Assembly (NCBI GenBank): GCA_002448395.1
Contig: DJXS01000106.1
Coordinates: forward strand, 1-20,920
Source of the DNA: Lachnospiraceae bacterium UBA6998
GTDB lineage: Bacteria > Bacillota > Clostridia > Lachnospirales > Lachnospiraceae
Direction: 5' to 3'
Length of the DNA stretch: 20,920 bases
Shown here: positions 1 through 8,070 of the stretch, piece after piece
Layout of the letters: every line of letters starts with the position of its first letter
How positions within the stretch are numbered: the first letter of the stretch is position 1
The notes under the pieces: generated by a model
What the model was told of the DNA's origin: nothing
What the model saw: the letters and a program-made list of their open reading frames with translations, nothing else
The model's database searches: none
Translations under genes and position numbers: made by a program

Positions 1-15
1 TAATCACCCCCTCCT
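1..15 (-). promoter_or_regulatory. Ribosome binding site of a gene beginning beyond the left edge
   Basis: Read on the minus strand, AGGAGG (positions 15-10) followed by GGGTGA runs to the window edge just after the stop of the hydrolase. A perfect Shine-Dalgarno sequence 9-10 bases before the edge suggests that the next minus-strand gene starts at or just outside the window and is co-transcribed with the hydrolase. The gene itself cannot be seen. Confidence 0.4.
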
Positions 16-22
16 ACTCGAT

Positions 23-925
23 TCAGTATCTGTTTGCCATCCACGCTTTGATATCATCGATGACTTTCGCGTACTCCGTCTCCTGCAGAAGGGAGTGGCG
101 AAGGCCGGGATAGATAATGGAAGTGACATCTCTATAGCCTGCATCACGAAGAAGCTGCGCCTGCGTGTCGCCGTAAGTTCCGTTTGCTGCGGTGACATCG
201 TCGCCTCCCGTCAGGAAGAGTACCGGCGTATCTGTGAGGGGCGGTTTTGTGTTCTCCAGCGTCTCATTTACAGCCAGGTTGGCCTGCATGACAACGAAAT
301 CTCTGAAGAAACGGTTGGTGTAGGAAGGACTGTCATACGGCAGAGCGGAGAGCCACTTGCGCCTTTCGGCATCGGAGGTGATAAATCCGAGAGAGCTTCT
401 GTCCGAGGCGAAAGGGGCGTTAAGGCGCCCGAAGACCAGAGGAAAGATCATCACATTTACAGAGTTTTCACCATGAAGAAGAATATCTCTGTCTGTGATG
501 GCGAGCAGTTCCTCCATCCGCTCCGGCGCAATGACGGCGTGGGAAGGACCGGTATAAATAATACCGTCCCACTGCGCCATTTTTTCATAGATCGCGATCT
601 GCGAGACAGTGGTACCGAGACTGTGAGCAAACAGGATAACGGGAAGTTTGGGGAAGGATCTTCGAAGGATCGCGCAGAAGGACGAGCCATCTTTTGCATA
701 ATTGCGAAAAAGGTTTCCCTCTCCGTATTCAGCCCGGGTCCTGCCGTGTTTCCTGTACTCGTGGAGTGCAACTGTGTATCCGGCTTTGACCATTTCAGAG
801 GCAAAAATCTCGTAATAATCAGCGACTTCCGCAAGCCCTGTCATGATCTGGATCACAGCGCGTGGGCTTTGTGCTTCCCAGACTTTGTACCATATTTTCT
901 CACCGTCAAAAGATGTAAACTCCAT
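23..925 (-). CDS. Alpha/beta hydrolase, lysophospholipase-like (Hydrolase_4 / serine aminopeptidase S33 type)
   Basis: A 300-residue cytoplasmic alpha/beta-hydrolase fold protein with no signal peptide, of the monoacylglycerol lipase/lysophospholipase type. The N-terminus has the FDGEKIWYKVW strand pair and an oxyanion-region segment near residue 30. The nucleophile elbow is AHSLG at residues 100-104 (Ser102), where the family usually has GHSxG. The likely acid is Asp242 or Asp243 in LTGGDDVT, and the base is His277 in GLRHSLL. The length is normal for the family, and the cap region lies around residues 130-220. The ATG at 925 has a GGGAGGA ribosome site about 8 bases upstream. Substrate is not predictable; lipid esters or small acyl esters are typical. 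It is divergent from the histidine phosphatase gene and probably continues into a gene left of the window. Confidence 0.85.
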   Translation of the reverse strand: MEFTSFDGEKIWYKVWEAQSPRAVIQIMTGLAEVADYYEIFASEMVKAGYTVALHEYRKHGRTRAEYGEGNLFRNYAKDGSSFCAILRRSFPKLPVILFAHSLGTTVSQIAIYEKMAQWDGIIYTGPSHAVIAPERMEELLAITDRDILLHGENSVNVMIFPLVFGRLNAPFASDRSSLGFITSDAERRKWLSALPYDSPSYTNRFFRDFVVMQANLAVNETLENTKPPLTDTPVLFLTGGDDVTAANGTYGDTQAQLLRDAGYRDVTSIIYPGLRHSLLQETEYAKVIDDIKAWMANRY

Positions 926-954
926 TTATAGTCCTCCCGGTGTGTCAGGCTTCC

Positions 955-969
955 GCGGCATACTGCCGC
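955..969 (-). other. Small hairpin in the leader of the hydrolase gene
   Basis: GCGGCA, a TAC loop and TGCCGC form a perfect 6-bp stem with a 3-base loop. It lies about 13-20 bases upstream of the hydrolase ribosome binding site in the predicted 5' leader (about 120 bases from the putative start near 1047). It could affect translation initiation, but nothing else supports a role. Confidence 0.3.
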
Positions 970-1053
970 ACTGGCATTTGCCGCAAAACTAATTATGGAC
1001 CTAAGAGCCCCAAAATCGCAACAGGAAAACGGTTCCGCTCCCATTAAAAGTCG

Positions 1054-1082
1054 ATTATAATCAAAAAAGGACAGAAGAACAA
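1054..1082 (-). promoter_or_regulatory. Putative promoter of the hydrolase gene
   Basis: On the minus strand, TTGTTC (1082-1077), a 17-base spacer and a perfect TATAAT (1059-1054) lie about 130 bases upstream of the hydrolase ATG. The -10 hexamer sits in the palindrome GATTATAATC, so the opposite strand also reads TATAAT. The -35 matches the consensus in only the TTG half. Confidence 0.45.
1056..1061 (+). promoter_or_regulatory. Putative -10 box of the histidine phosphatase gene
   Basis: A perfect TATAAT on the plus strand, overlapping by four bases the -10 box used in the other direction. No good -35 hexamer lies 16-18 bases upstream. The start would be near 1068, giving a leader of about 67 bases before the ATG at 1136. 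Confidence 0.35.
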
Positions 1083-1135
1083 AAAATGAAGATCCGGGAT
1101 TAATGGATTTGAGAAAAGAGGACAGGAGCAGCAAT

Positions 1136-1813
1136 ATGGAGCAGAACAAGAAAACTACGACCCTTTATCTGGTGCGCCATGGCACCACAGCCTGGAACCA
1201 GGCGCTTCGCTACCAGGGACAGACAGATAATCCGCTGGATGAGATAGGAGAGAGGCAGGGGGCCTGTCTTGAGGAATACTTCAAGGATATTCATGTTGAT
1301 CTGGGGGTGACCAGCCCCTTGCAGCGTGCTGTCAAGACATTGGAATACAGTCTTGCGACTCAGGACCATGAGGTCCCGGTGCTGGTGGAACCCGGCATCA
1401 TGGAGATCGATTTCGGCCTCATAGACGGCTGGACTAAAGAGGAGATACAGGCGGAGTATCCTGAGTTTTACAGAATGTATGTGCTCAATGAGGACAGAGG
1501 CCACGCAAGGGCGCCCGGGGGAGAGACGATGATCGAAGTCTACGAGCGCGTGAGCAAAGCGATCATGAGCATTGTGCGGGAGCACAGAGGCGAGACTATT
1601 GTGATCGCTTCCCACGGGACAGCGATCCAGACTTTCCTCAACTATGCAGAAGGGATCCCGGCAGACAAAATGGGGCGCTATCTTCTGTATAACGTAAGCG
1701 TCTGCTGCGTTACAGTGGACGAAGAGGACAGGACAACGCTGATATTTGTTGATGACAAGCACCACGTGCCTGAGGAACTACAGTTTTCCTACAGTTCAAT
1801 TCCGTCAAAATAA
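1136..1813 (+). CDS. Histidine phosphatase family protein (phosphoglycerate mutase/CobC-like)
   Basis: A cytoplasmic branch-1 histidine phosphatase of 225 residues. The catalytic RHG motif is in LVRHGTTAW near the N-terminus. It is followed by the SPLQRA segment, a MEIDFGLIDGW segment carrying the usual acidic residue, and the second catalytic histidine in IASHGTAIQ. This arrangement fits broad phosphomonoesterases (GpmB, PhoE, alpha-ribazole phosphatase CobC). No cobamide genes are nearby, so the substrate is open. I chose the ATG at 1136 because AGGAG lies 7 bases upstream. An in-frame ATG at 1103 would add 11 charged residues but has no ribosome site. The gene is monocistronic, ending at a hairpin shared with the convergent gene. 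Confidence 0.88.
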   Translation: MEQNKKTTTLYLVRHGTTAWNQALRYQGQTDNPLDEIGERQGACLEEYFKDIHVDLGVTSPLQRAVKTLEYSLATQDHEVPVLVEPGIMEIDFGLIDGWTKEEIQAEYPEFYRMYVLNEDRGHARAPGGETMIEVYERVSKAIMSIVREHRGETIVIASHGTAIQTFLNYAEGIPADKMGRYLLYNVSVCCVTVDEEDRTTLIFVDDKHHVPEELQFSYSSIPSK

Positions 1814-1831
1814 AGAATACGAAACAGAGAA

Positions 1832-1864
1832 AAACCTCCGGACCATCAAAAGGCCCGGAGGTTT
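1832..1864. terminator. Bidirectional intrinsic terminator between convergent genes
   Basis: A perfect 10-bp stem (1832-1841 with 1855-1864, core ACCTCCGG/CCGGAGGT) and a 13-base loop. On the minus strand it is followed by TTTTTCTCTGTTT-like uridines; on the plus strand it runs into TTTGTTATT. It lies between the histidine phosphatase stop and the DUF3048 stop and can serve both. Confidence 0.85.
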
Positions 1865-1868
1865 GTTA

Positions 1869-3203
1869 TTACATTTCTTCGAATTCAGGCTCTTCTGCGG
1901 GAGCTGTGTCTTCTTCGGTGGAACCTTCAGAAGCGTCTTCGCGAGGTGCGGTAATAGTGGCGTGATCATCGGGATAGTAGGTGATTCCGTCGATGTCGAA
2001 GTCATCTCTGTCATCACGAATGATGAAGATCATGGAGCGGCCCTGGTTTACTGTGATCTCATTGCCATTGTCATCGTAGAACAGTGTGGGCTCATAGTCG
2101 TCTTCCTTGTTCCATGTTACGTGGATCATCTTGCCGTTTGTGATGTAGAATCCGTCGTAACCGGGATCTTCGATCCTGAACCAGAGATATCCGTGTGTGC
2201 CGTCTTCCCATTCACGGGAATCGTTGTTCGCATAGACCCACTCTGCGCGCTGAATGAAGATATTGGTGAATGCCATCTGCTCGCCTGTGACTGCATCACA
2301 CTGATCGTCTCCGTACAGTGTCTTGTAATAGAGATGATCCTCCGGGTCGTAGTAGAGTGCGGACTGAGTGACAGGGAAAGATCCCGCCATATCGACCTCG
2401 GTCGCGTCTACTGCATCAGGATACTGCGAGAGGTCATTGATCTCGCCATCCTTTGTGAATGTGAAGTGCTTGTCGTGATAGTATTCTTCGCGGTGCTCTT
2501 TCTCGAAGCCGGCCTCATCGATCGCGTCAAGGATGCGCTCAGCATCTGTGTAGGCTGTGTGCTCGATGGCAACGCCGTCGTGAGGAATGCGGTAGAAAGC
2601 ACCGTAATCCGGTCCCATGGACGGATGGCCGGTGCCGTTGATGTTGTCGACATCTTCACGGGAGAGGATCTCACCTGTGTAGTCGGAGGGACCGCCGAAG
2701 TGGATGATGATCGGATCCCACTCAAGAGCTTCATAGACGAAGTAGGAGCGGATACTGCGGACGTTGCCGATCCTCTCAAGATCCTGCCAATCCTGCATGA
2801 TACCCATCTGGCGGCTCATATTGCCTTCTTCCATGATCTCATAGAAGACATCGACTCTGTCGAGACCGTATTGGGGCTGGGCCTGCTTATTAATGGGGAA
2901 CATGAAAGCCAAAGGGCGCTGTTTGAGAAGTTCTTCATCCATGACCTTGCCGGTCAGAGGGCTTCTGGGAAGTTCGGGCTCGGGTTCGGGCTCCGGGATC
3001 GGCTCGGGTTCCGGTTTGGAAATGGCTTCAGTTGCCGCGTCGATGACAGTGGTGTCTGCAGATGCGGTTTCTTCTGCCGGTTTTTCTGTTTCAACTGTAG
3101 TTTCCTGTTGAGTCTGAGCGGAGGTGGAACCGCCGCAGCCTGTAAGAGCTGCGGACATTGCCAGTGCGGCGACCGTCAGAACACAAAGACTTCTTTTACG
3201 CAT
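1869..3203 (-). CDS. yerB: DUF3048 domain lipoprotein (YerB family)
   Basis: A 444-residue secreted lipoprotein. Basic MRKR, a hydrophobic stretch and lipobox LTGC (Cys23) give a type II signal peptide. Residues 24-80 are a low-complexity, Thr/Glu/Pro-rich linker ending in alternating Glu-Pro, probably a wall spacer. The DUF3048 N-terminal domain begins at SPLTGKVMDEELLKQRP (about 81-97) and includes RVDVFYEIMEEGNMSRQ, ERIGNVRSIRSYF and IIIHFGGPSDY, all typical of YerB. A C-terminal DUF3048_C region (WFRIEDPGYDGFYITNGK, then a stretch with TLFYDDNGNEIT) follows. The biochemical role of the family is unknown; surface or cell-wall association is assumed. The ATG at 3203 has AGGAGG 5 bases upstream. 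It is a single gene with its own promoter and terminator. The symbol is given by family resemblance only. Confidence 0.88.
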   Translation of the reverse strand: MRKRSLCVLTVAALAMSAALTGCGGSTSAQTQQETTVETEKPAEETASADTTVIDAATEAISKPEPEPIPEPEPEPELPRSPLTGKVMDEELLKQRPLAFMFPINKQAQPQYGLDRVDVFYEIMEEGNMSRQMGIMQDWQDLERIGNVRSIRSYFVYEALEWDPIIIHFGGPSDYTGEILSREDVDNINGTGHPSMGPDYGAFYRIPHDGVAIEHTAYTDAERILDAIDEAGFEKEHREEYYHDKHFTFTKDGEINDLSQYPDAVDATEVDMAGSFPVTQSALYYDPEDHLYYKTLYGDDQCDAVTGEQMAFTNIFIQRAEWVYANNDSREWEDGTHGYLWFRIEDPGYDGFYITNGKMIHVTWNKEDDYEPTLFYDDNGNEITVNQGRSMIFIIRDDRDDFDIDGITYYPDDHATITAPREDASEGSTEEDTAPAEEPEFEEM

Positions 3204-3262
3204 AAAGTCCTCCTGTTATTGTTCTTGTTATAGTAGTTTAATCAAAATATAAACATACGCAT

Positions 3263-3291
3263 ATTTTAACCTACAATAATTAAATTTGCAA
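3263..3291 (-). promoter_or_regulatory. Promoter of the DUF3048 lipoprotein gene
   Basis: On the minus strand, TTGCAA (3291-3286), a 17-base spacer and TAAAAT (3268-3263) sit in an AT-rich stretch about 60 bases upstream of the ATG. Four of six -35 bases and five of six -10 bases match the sigma-A consensus, with ideal spacing. Confidence 0.65.
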
Positions 3292-3353
3292 TAGTTTGTA
3301 ACATTTATGTAACAAGAGCAGAGAAAGCACGTCAGTTTATAAATCAGGGGATA

Positions 3354-3362
3354 TGGTATAAT
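3354..3362 (+). promoter_or_regulatory. Extended -10 promoter of the clostripain/LRR lipoprotein gene
   Basis: TGG followed directly by TATAAT is a perfect extended -10 element (TGn-TATAAT). No clear -35 lies 17 bases upstream, as is common for extended -10 promoters. Transcription would start near 3369, giving a leader of about 45 bases ending in the AGAGGTG ribosome site at 3402-3408, 5 bases before the ATG at 3414. Confidence 0.65.
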
Positions 3363-3413
3363 ACAAGTATGTGATATTTTGACAGACCATCTGGAAGCGG
3401 AAGAGGTGACGCT

Positions 3414-6400
3414 ATGAAGATAAGAAAGGTATCGGCACTGCTTGTATGCTTAATGCTGGCGCTCAGTGCATGCGCAGAACCGGGCGCATCCGCCGGACAG
3501 CAGAGCGGGAGCGGATCAACAGCGGCGGAAACGGAAACGGCCGCAGAGATCCCGGAACAGAATAAGAAGCCGGAGCTCGTGATCCTGGGCGGGGAGGAGA
3601 CGGATTACAGCCGCGCCGCGCAGGCCAAAAAGAGCGAGCAGACAAATGTGAAAAGCGGAGCGCTTTACGCTTCGAAGGACAGGCCGAAAGCCCTGGACAA
3701 GGATTTTACGGTAATGGTCTATATCGTCGGCTCTAACCTTGAGAGCCGCTATGGGGCTGCCACAAACGACATGAAAGAGATGATCGGGGCTGATCTTGAT
3801 TTTGACAGGAACAATCTTCTTGTCTATACGGGAGGCAGCAAGAGGTGGACCAGCGCAATATCGAATACATGCAACAGTGTCATTAACATGGAGAACGGCG
3901 AGGAATTAGAGGTAATGGCCCAGACTGCAGAGACAGCGGACATGGGCGCCGCGGGTACGCTGGCCGAATTTATTAATTACTGCACGGCTAATTACCCGGC
4001 CAGACATTACGGACTTGTGCTGTGGGATCACGGCGCTGGCCCTCTGTGGGGCTACGGCAGTGATGAACTGTTCGGAAATGACAGCCTCCTGCTGGAGGAA
4101 CTTAAGGGCGCGATGGACCTGACTGAGTTTGCGGGAGATAAAAAACTGGACTTTGTGGGCTTTGATGCCTGCCTTATGGGATCTATCGAGAGTGCCAAGC
4201 TCTGGAAAAACTATGCGCAGTATATGGTCGGATCCGAGGAACTGGAGTCCGGCCGTGGATGGGATTACAGTTTCCTCAACACGCTCAATGAGACAGATGA
4301 CGCCAGAACGGTCGTGAGCGCGATCGTCGAGGCTTATGGAAACTATTATGAGAAGAATAAGTCGGAGTTCTTCAATCCCGATGTGACGCTGGCTGCTATG
4401 GACCTGAGCAGGACTGATCAGCTCATTGAAAGCGCGAACACTCTTTTCGCAGCGATGAAAGCCGGGATAGAAAATGGGAATTATCCTGAGCTGAACCAGG
4501 CGAGAGCGAAGACGAAGGCTTTCGGACTTGGCGCGGCAAGCGGCAAAGAAGATGCTTACGATCTTCTGGACCTTCGGAATCTCGCTGAAAATGTCAGCGG
4601 ACTGTACCCCGAGGAGAGCCGCGGGATCATGGAGGCGCTCGACGAAATGGTGGTTCGCAGCACATCTAATGTCAGCGGAGCGGGCGGCGTTTCCATCTAT
4701 CTTCCCGGCGACAATCTGGAACTCTACGGTGTATCTGAAGAACTGTATTCGGAGGACACTTCGCTGTCCCCTGAATATTCGGCTTTTGTCGCGTCTTATA
4801 TGGACAGCTGGATCGAGGGATCGAACACGGACTGGTCACTTCCTGAAATTCAGAGGGAAGGAGAGGAACTGACGCTGCAGCTCACCGAGGAGCAGGTGAG
4901 GAATGCTTCCCAGGCCTTTTACACTGTGCTGCAGAGGAACAGTTTCGGAGATTACGCGGTCACTACGGCCAATATTGCCGTGGAACCGGATGAGAACAAT
5001 GTTTTGCATATACCCGCAGACCCGATGCTGCTCAATGTGGCTACGGATATGGAGGAGGCGCCGGCGCCTCTGACCTGCGTGCAGTCTCAGAACAACGGCG
5101 GAGAGTGCGTCTACAGAACAATCAATTGCTACCTTACATCCGGACATGAGTTCATGGACGTCGACTGGGACAAAGATGAAGAAGTCGCGATCACCGCCAA
5201 GAATATTACAGGTGAGACGGAGACTTCCGTCCTCGATATCACTTCCGCCTCCGGAAGCGCCTGGGCGGGAGGCAAGGCGTCCATCGACGTCTCCAACTAC
5301 GAATCGCTCATCAACGCAGGAAGTATTTCCTACAATCCCCGGCGCGATGAAAACGGAAATATGAAGCCGTTCAGCGAATGGAAATCAACGGGATATGAGA
5401 TGTACCCGCTGTGCCTGGATCACGGTTTCAGACTTGAGATGAAGCCGGCATCCGGATTTGACAAGGATTTTATCTGTCAGGTAACGGTGAAGGATATCAA
5501 CGGCAAGGTCCATGGATCGGAATACATCGATCTGGAACTGGATCACGACAGGAAATATGAAGAGATTAGCACGGAAAACGGGATACTGTATGCCGATATT
5601 TCCGGCGATGAGGCGGTGATCACCGGCTACGAGGGAGAAGATACAGAACTCACAGTGCCTTCTGAAGTTTCAGGCAAAAAAGTGACGGAGATCGGGAACG
5701 AAGCTTTCACAAATCTGACTGAGTGCAGGAGTATCACACTGCCAGAGGGCCTTCGAACAATAGGTATATCGGCCTTCCGCGGCAGCGGGATCGAGACGAT
5801 CGAGATCCCGGAGAGTGTGGAAGTGATCAAGAGAGGCGCTTTTTCAAGGACGAAGCTGACGTCTGTCACACTGCCGACGGGGCTTTTGTCCATCGGTTCC
5901 ATCCCATTTGCGGACTGCGAATACCTTGAGGAGATCTCAATCAGCGGGAACAATGAAAACTATAAGACTGTTGATGGTGTCCTGTATACCAAAGAAGGTA
6001 AGACACTGATCCAGTATCCGGGCGCGCGGAGCGGTGAATACAAGGTTGAAAACGGAACGGAAACGATCGCATACGGGTCTTTCGCAGGCTCCCTTATTAA
6101 CAGCGCAGTGCTTCCGGAATCGCTTAAGAGCATAGAGAATATGGCTTTCTTCGACTGCCAGGGCCTTTCCTCTTTCAACCTTCCGGGCAGCCTTGAGTCG
6201 GTCGGGGATTCCGCTTTCGGAGAGTACCTGATGTTCAAATTCGGAGATGAGGAGAATCCGCTCATCGAGTCGATGCATGTCGGACCGAATGTGCAGCATA
6301 TCGGAAAAGAAGCCTTCAGCATGATGAACATCGCGGCCTTTGAGGTGGATGAGAGCAATCCCTATTTTGCCTCCTCGGGCGGATTTATAACGAGCAAGGC

Positions 6401-7832
6401 CAAGGATATGATCCTGGAGGTGCCGGGAGGCCTGGGCAAAATAGTGGTGATCCCCGACGGCATTACAACTTTGCAGGACTATCTGCTTAAAAACTGCGAT
6501 AAAGCCGAAGACTTTGTGATCCCGGACAGCGTCTTCCGCTTTGGAAACTATGTCTTCCCGTATACACTCGGAGAAAAGGACGAGAGCGGAAGATATCAGT
6601 ATATCTATAAAGCCAAGCTGCACTGCTCGAAGGGCTCTGCCGCGGAGTCTTATGCAAAACAGTTTGAGATCGCCTATGATGACGTGGTGGAACCGGAGAA
6701 TCTGGTCTATGAGACTGTGACGGAAGAGATGGCAGGGGAGGAAGGCGCGGAGCCCGCAGCCCTGACATGGCGGGTCTTTAAAGATCACGCGGAACTAGCC
6801 GGCTGCAGCGGAAATGACAGAGGAACGCTTGTGATCCCGTCCGAGTTCAGAGAACTGCCGGTAACAGCGATCCGGAAGGACAGTTCCCAGTACTATACCA
6901 ATTACTACTCCAAAATAGTTATACCGGACAGCGTGAGCGCGGTTGAGAGCGCATTCTTCTCAGATTTCTACATGCTCAAAGAAGTGGAGACCGGAGCAGG
7001 CAATAAGAACTACAAGTGTGTGGACGGCGTGCTGTTTGACGCTAAAGGTGAGACCCTTCTTGTCTATCCCAAACAGAAAGAAGATGCGGAATACACTGTT
7101 CCTGCCAAAACAGAGACGATCGGGGAAAGCGCGTTTTACCTCAACTCTTTCCTCACGAAAGTCACTCTGCCCAAATCCCTTAGGACGATTGAAAAGAGCG
7201 CGTTCGGTAGCTGTTCGTCCCTGTCAAATGTGGAATTTGCCAAGGGACTCAAAGAGATCGGAGACAGGGCCTTTAACGGATGCCCGCTTCAGGACGTAGC
7301 GATTCCTTCCTCTGTTACTTCGATCGGTGCCTCAGCCTTTACACCGGGTGAGGGATACGGACAGATCGAGCTTCCGGATAAACTGGAGAAAATGGGTTAT
7401 GCCGCGTTCAGCGCCAAGTTTAATGAGCCTTTCACGCAGGATGTGATCCGCATTCCGGCAAACCTTGTCATCACGAACAAATTCCTTGACAATATTCTGT
7501 TTGAGAGATTTGAAGTGGATGAAAAGAGCGGGAGTTACATGGCGGTGGACGATCTTTTGATGAGCAAAGACGGGCGCACACTTGTGGCTGTTCCCACCCT
7601 TTTGGAGGGAGATCTGATCGTACCCGACGGGACCTTGTATATTGAGTATTCGGCCATTGCAGGATGTGACAAGGTGACGGACATTTATCTTCCGGACTCT
7701 GTTTTGAATATAGGCGACATCGGAACTAAGAATTACGAGACCGGAGAGTACAGATTTGTCATTCATTGTAATGCGGGAACCGAGGTCCAGAGGCGCCTTG
7801 ACGCGAAGGGCATTCCGTGGGTGGAGAAGTGA
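3414..7832 (+). CDS. Lipoprotein with clostripain-family (C11) peptidase domain and BspA-like leucine-rich repeats
   Basis: A 1472-residue surface lipoprotein. The signal peptide ends in lipobox LSAC (Cys20), followed by a Ser/Thr/Ala-rich spacer. The C11 cysteine peptidase domain spans about residues 95-470: first strand FTVMVYIVGSNLES (98-111), catalytic His206 in VLWDHGAGP and catalytic Cys253 in GFDACLMGS. This family typically cleaves after Arg or Lys. A region of unassigned fold (about 470-735) links to a first BspA-like LRR_5 block (about 738-1050) with repeats such as TEIGNEAF and IEIPESVEVI. A short CSKGSAAESYAK cap and linker lead to a second block (about 1117-1472), which ends in the same kind of cap. 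Four inserts of the type VDGVLYTKEGKTLI recur in the repeats. The likely role is a tethered protease with an adhesive or ligand-binding arm. No obvious break is seen despite the length. Confidence 0.9.
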   Translation: MKIRKVSALLVCLMLALSACAEPGASAGQQSGSGSTAAETETAAEIPEQNKKPELVILGGEETDYSRAAQAKKSEQTNVKSGALYASKDRPKALDKDFTVMVYIVGSNLESRYGAATNDMKEMIGADLDFDRNNLLVYTGGSKRWTSAISNTCNSVINMENGEELEVMAQTAETADMGAAGTLAEFINYCTANYPARHYGLVLWDHGAGPLWGYGSDELFGNDSLLLEELKGAMDLTEFAGDKKLDFVGFDACLMGSIESAKLWKNYAQYMVGSEELESGRGWDYSFLNTLNETDDARTVVSAIVEAYGNYYEKNKSEFFNPDVTLAAMDLSRTDQLIESANTLFAAMKAGIENGNYPELNQARAKTKAFGLGAASGKEDAYDLLDLRNLAENVSGLYPEESRGIMEALDEMVVRSTSNVSGAGGVSIYLPGDNLELYGVSEELYSEDTSLSPEYSAFVASYMDSWIEGSNTDWSLPEIQREGEELTLQLTEEQVRNASQAFYTVLQRNSFGDYAVTTANIAVEPDENNVLHIPADPMLLNVATDMEEAPAPLTCVQSQNNGGECVYRTINCYLTSGHEFMDVDWDKDEEVAITAKNITGETETSVLDITSASGSAWAGGKASIDVSNYESLINAGSISYNPRRDENGNMKPFSEWKSTGYEMYPLCLDHGFRLEMKPASGFDKDFICQVTVKDINGKVHGSEYIDLELDHDRKYEEISTENGILYADISGDEAVITGYEGEDTELTVPSEVSGKKVTEIGNEAFTNLTECRSITLPEGLRTIGISAFRGSGIETIEIPESVEVIKRGAFSRTKLTSVTLPTGLLSIGSIPFADCEYLEEISISGNNENYKTVDGVLYTKEGKTLIQYPGARSGEYKVENGTETIAYGSFAGSLINSAVLPESLKSIENMAFFDCQGLSSFNLPGSLESVGDSAFGEYLMFKFGDEENPLIESMHVGPNVQHIGKEAFSMMNIAAFEVDESNPYFASSGGFITSKAKDMILEVPGGLGKIVVIPDGITTLQDYLLKNCDKAEDFVIPDSVFRFGNYVFPYTLGEKDESGRYQYIYKAKLHCSKGSAAESYAKQFEIAYDDVVEPENLVYETVTEEMAGEEGAEPAALTWRVFKDHAELAGCSGNDRGTLVIPSEFRELPVTAIRKDSSQYYTNYYSKIVIPDSVSAVESAFFSDFYMLKEVETGAGNKNYKCVDGVLFDAKGETLLVYPKQKEDAEYTVPAKTETIGESAFYLNSFLTKVTLPKSLRTIEKSAFGSCSSLSNVEFAKGLKEIGDRAFNGCPLQDVAIPSSVTSIGASAFTPGEGYGQIELPDKLEKMGYAAFSAKFNEPFTQDVIRIPANLVITNKFLDNILFERFEVDEKSGSYMAVDDLLMSKDGRTLVAVPTLLEGDLIVPDGTLYIEYSAIAGCDKVTDIYLPDSVLNIGDIGTKNYETGEYRFVIHCNAGTEVQRRLDAKGIPWVEK

Positions 7833-7938
7833 TGTCAGGCTGACTGTTTGATGCTGTATAGAGGGAATGCTTTATGCTGTATAGAACGTGTCACGACGGC
7901 ACACTGAAGTGATAAAGTATTAAAAGATTATTAATTAG

Positions 7939-7967
7939 TGGATATTAGCGAAAGTTTCGTATATTAT
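7939..7967 (+). promoter_or_regulatory. Putative promoter of the secreted lipoprotein gene
   Basis: TGGATA (7939-7944), a 17-base spacer and TATTAT (7962-7967) lie in an AT-rich stretch, with overlapping TATAGT and TATAAG hexamers just downstream. A small inverted repeat, CGAAA-G-TTTCG (7949-7959), lies exactly between the two hexamers and could be an operator. The start would be near 7974. Confidence 0.4.
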
Positions 7968-7992
7968 AGTATAAGTTTGAAGGCAGATTCCA

Positions 7993-8067
7993 ATGAACGG
8001 ACTTCTGACTTATAACGAAATGATGTTGATGAACAGAATCACGAAAAGGAAACTCAGGAGGATTTAA
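7993..8067 (+). CDS. Possible 24-residue leader peptide
   Basis: A short reading frame from an ATG, with a weak GAAGG-like site 9 bases upstream, encodes a Met-rich, basic-ended peptide (starts MNGLLTYNEMM, ends KRKLRRI). It runs straight through the AGGAGG (8056-8061) of the next gene and stops 3 bases before that gene's ATG at 8071. The geometry suits translational coupling, but a frame of this length can occur by chance. Confidence 0.25.
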   Translation: MNGLLTYNEMMLMNRITKRKLRRI

Positions 8068-8070
8068 ACT

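Noticed and set aside
95..931. A 278-codon plus-strand open frame opposite the alpha/beta hydrolase
   Set aside because: Antisense shadow; the minus-strand protein has the full catalytic triad.
1746..3233. A 495-codon plus-strand open frame opposite the DUF3048 gene
   Set aside because: It is the antisense of a clear lipoprotein gene, is unusually rich in Cys, Val and Ile with no domain, and has no independent ribosome site. It is a codon-usage shadow.
5937..6788. A 283-codon minus-strand open frame inside the large peptidase/LRR gene
   Set aside because: Shadow of repetitive LRR coding sequence, with no plausible start or family.
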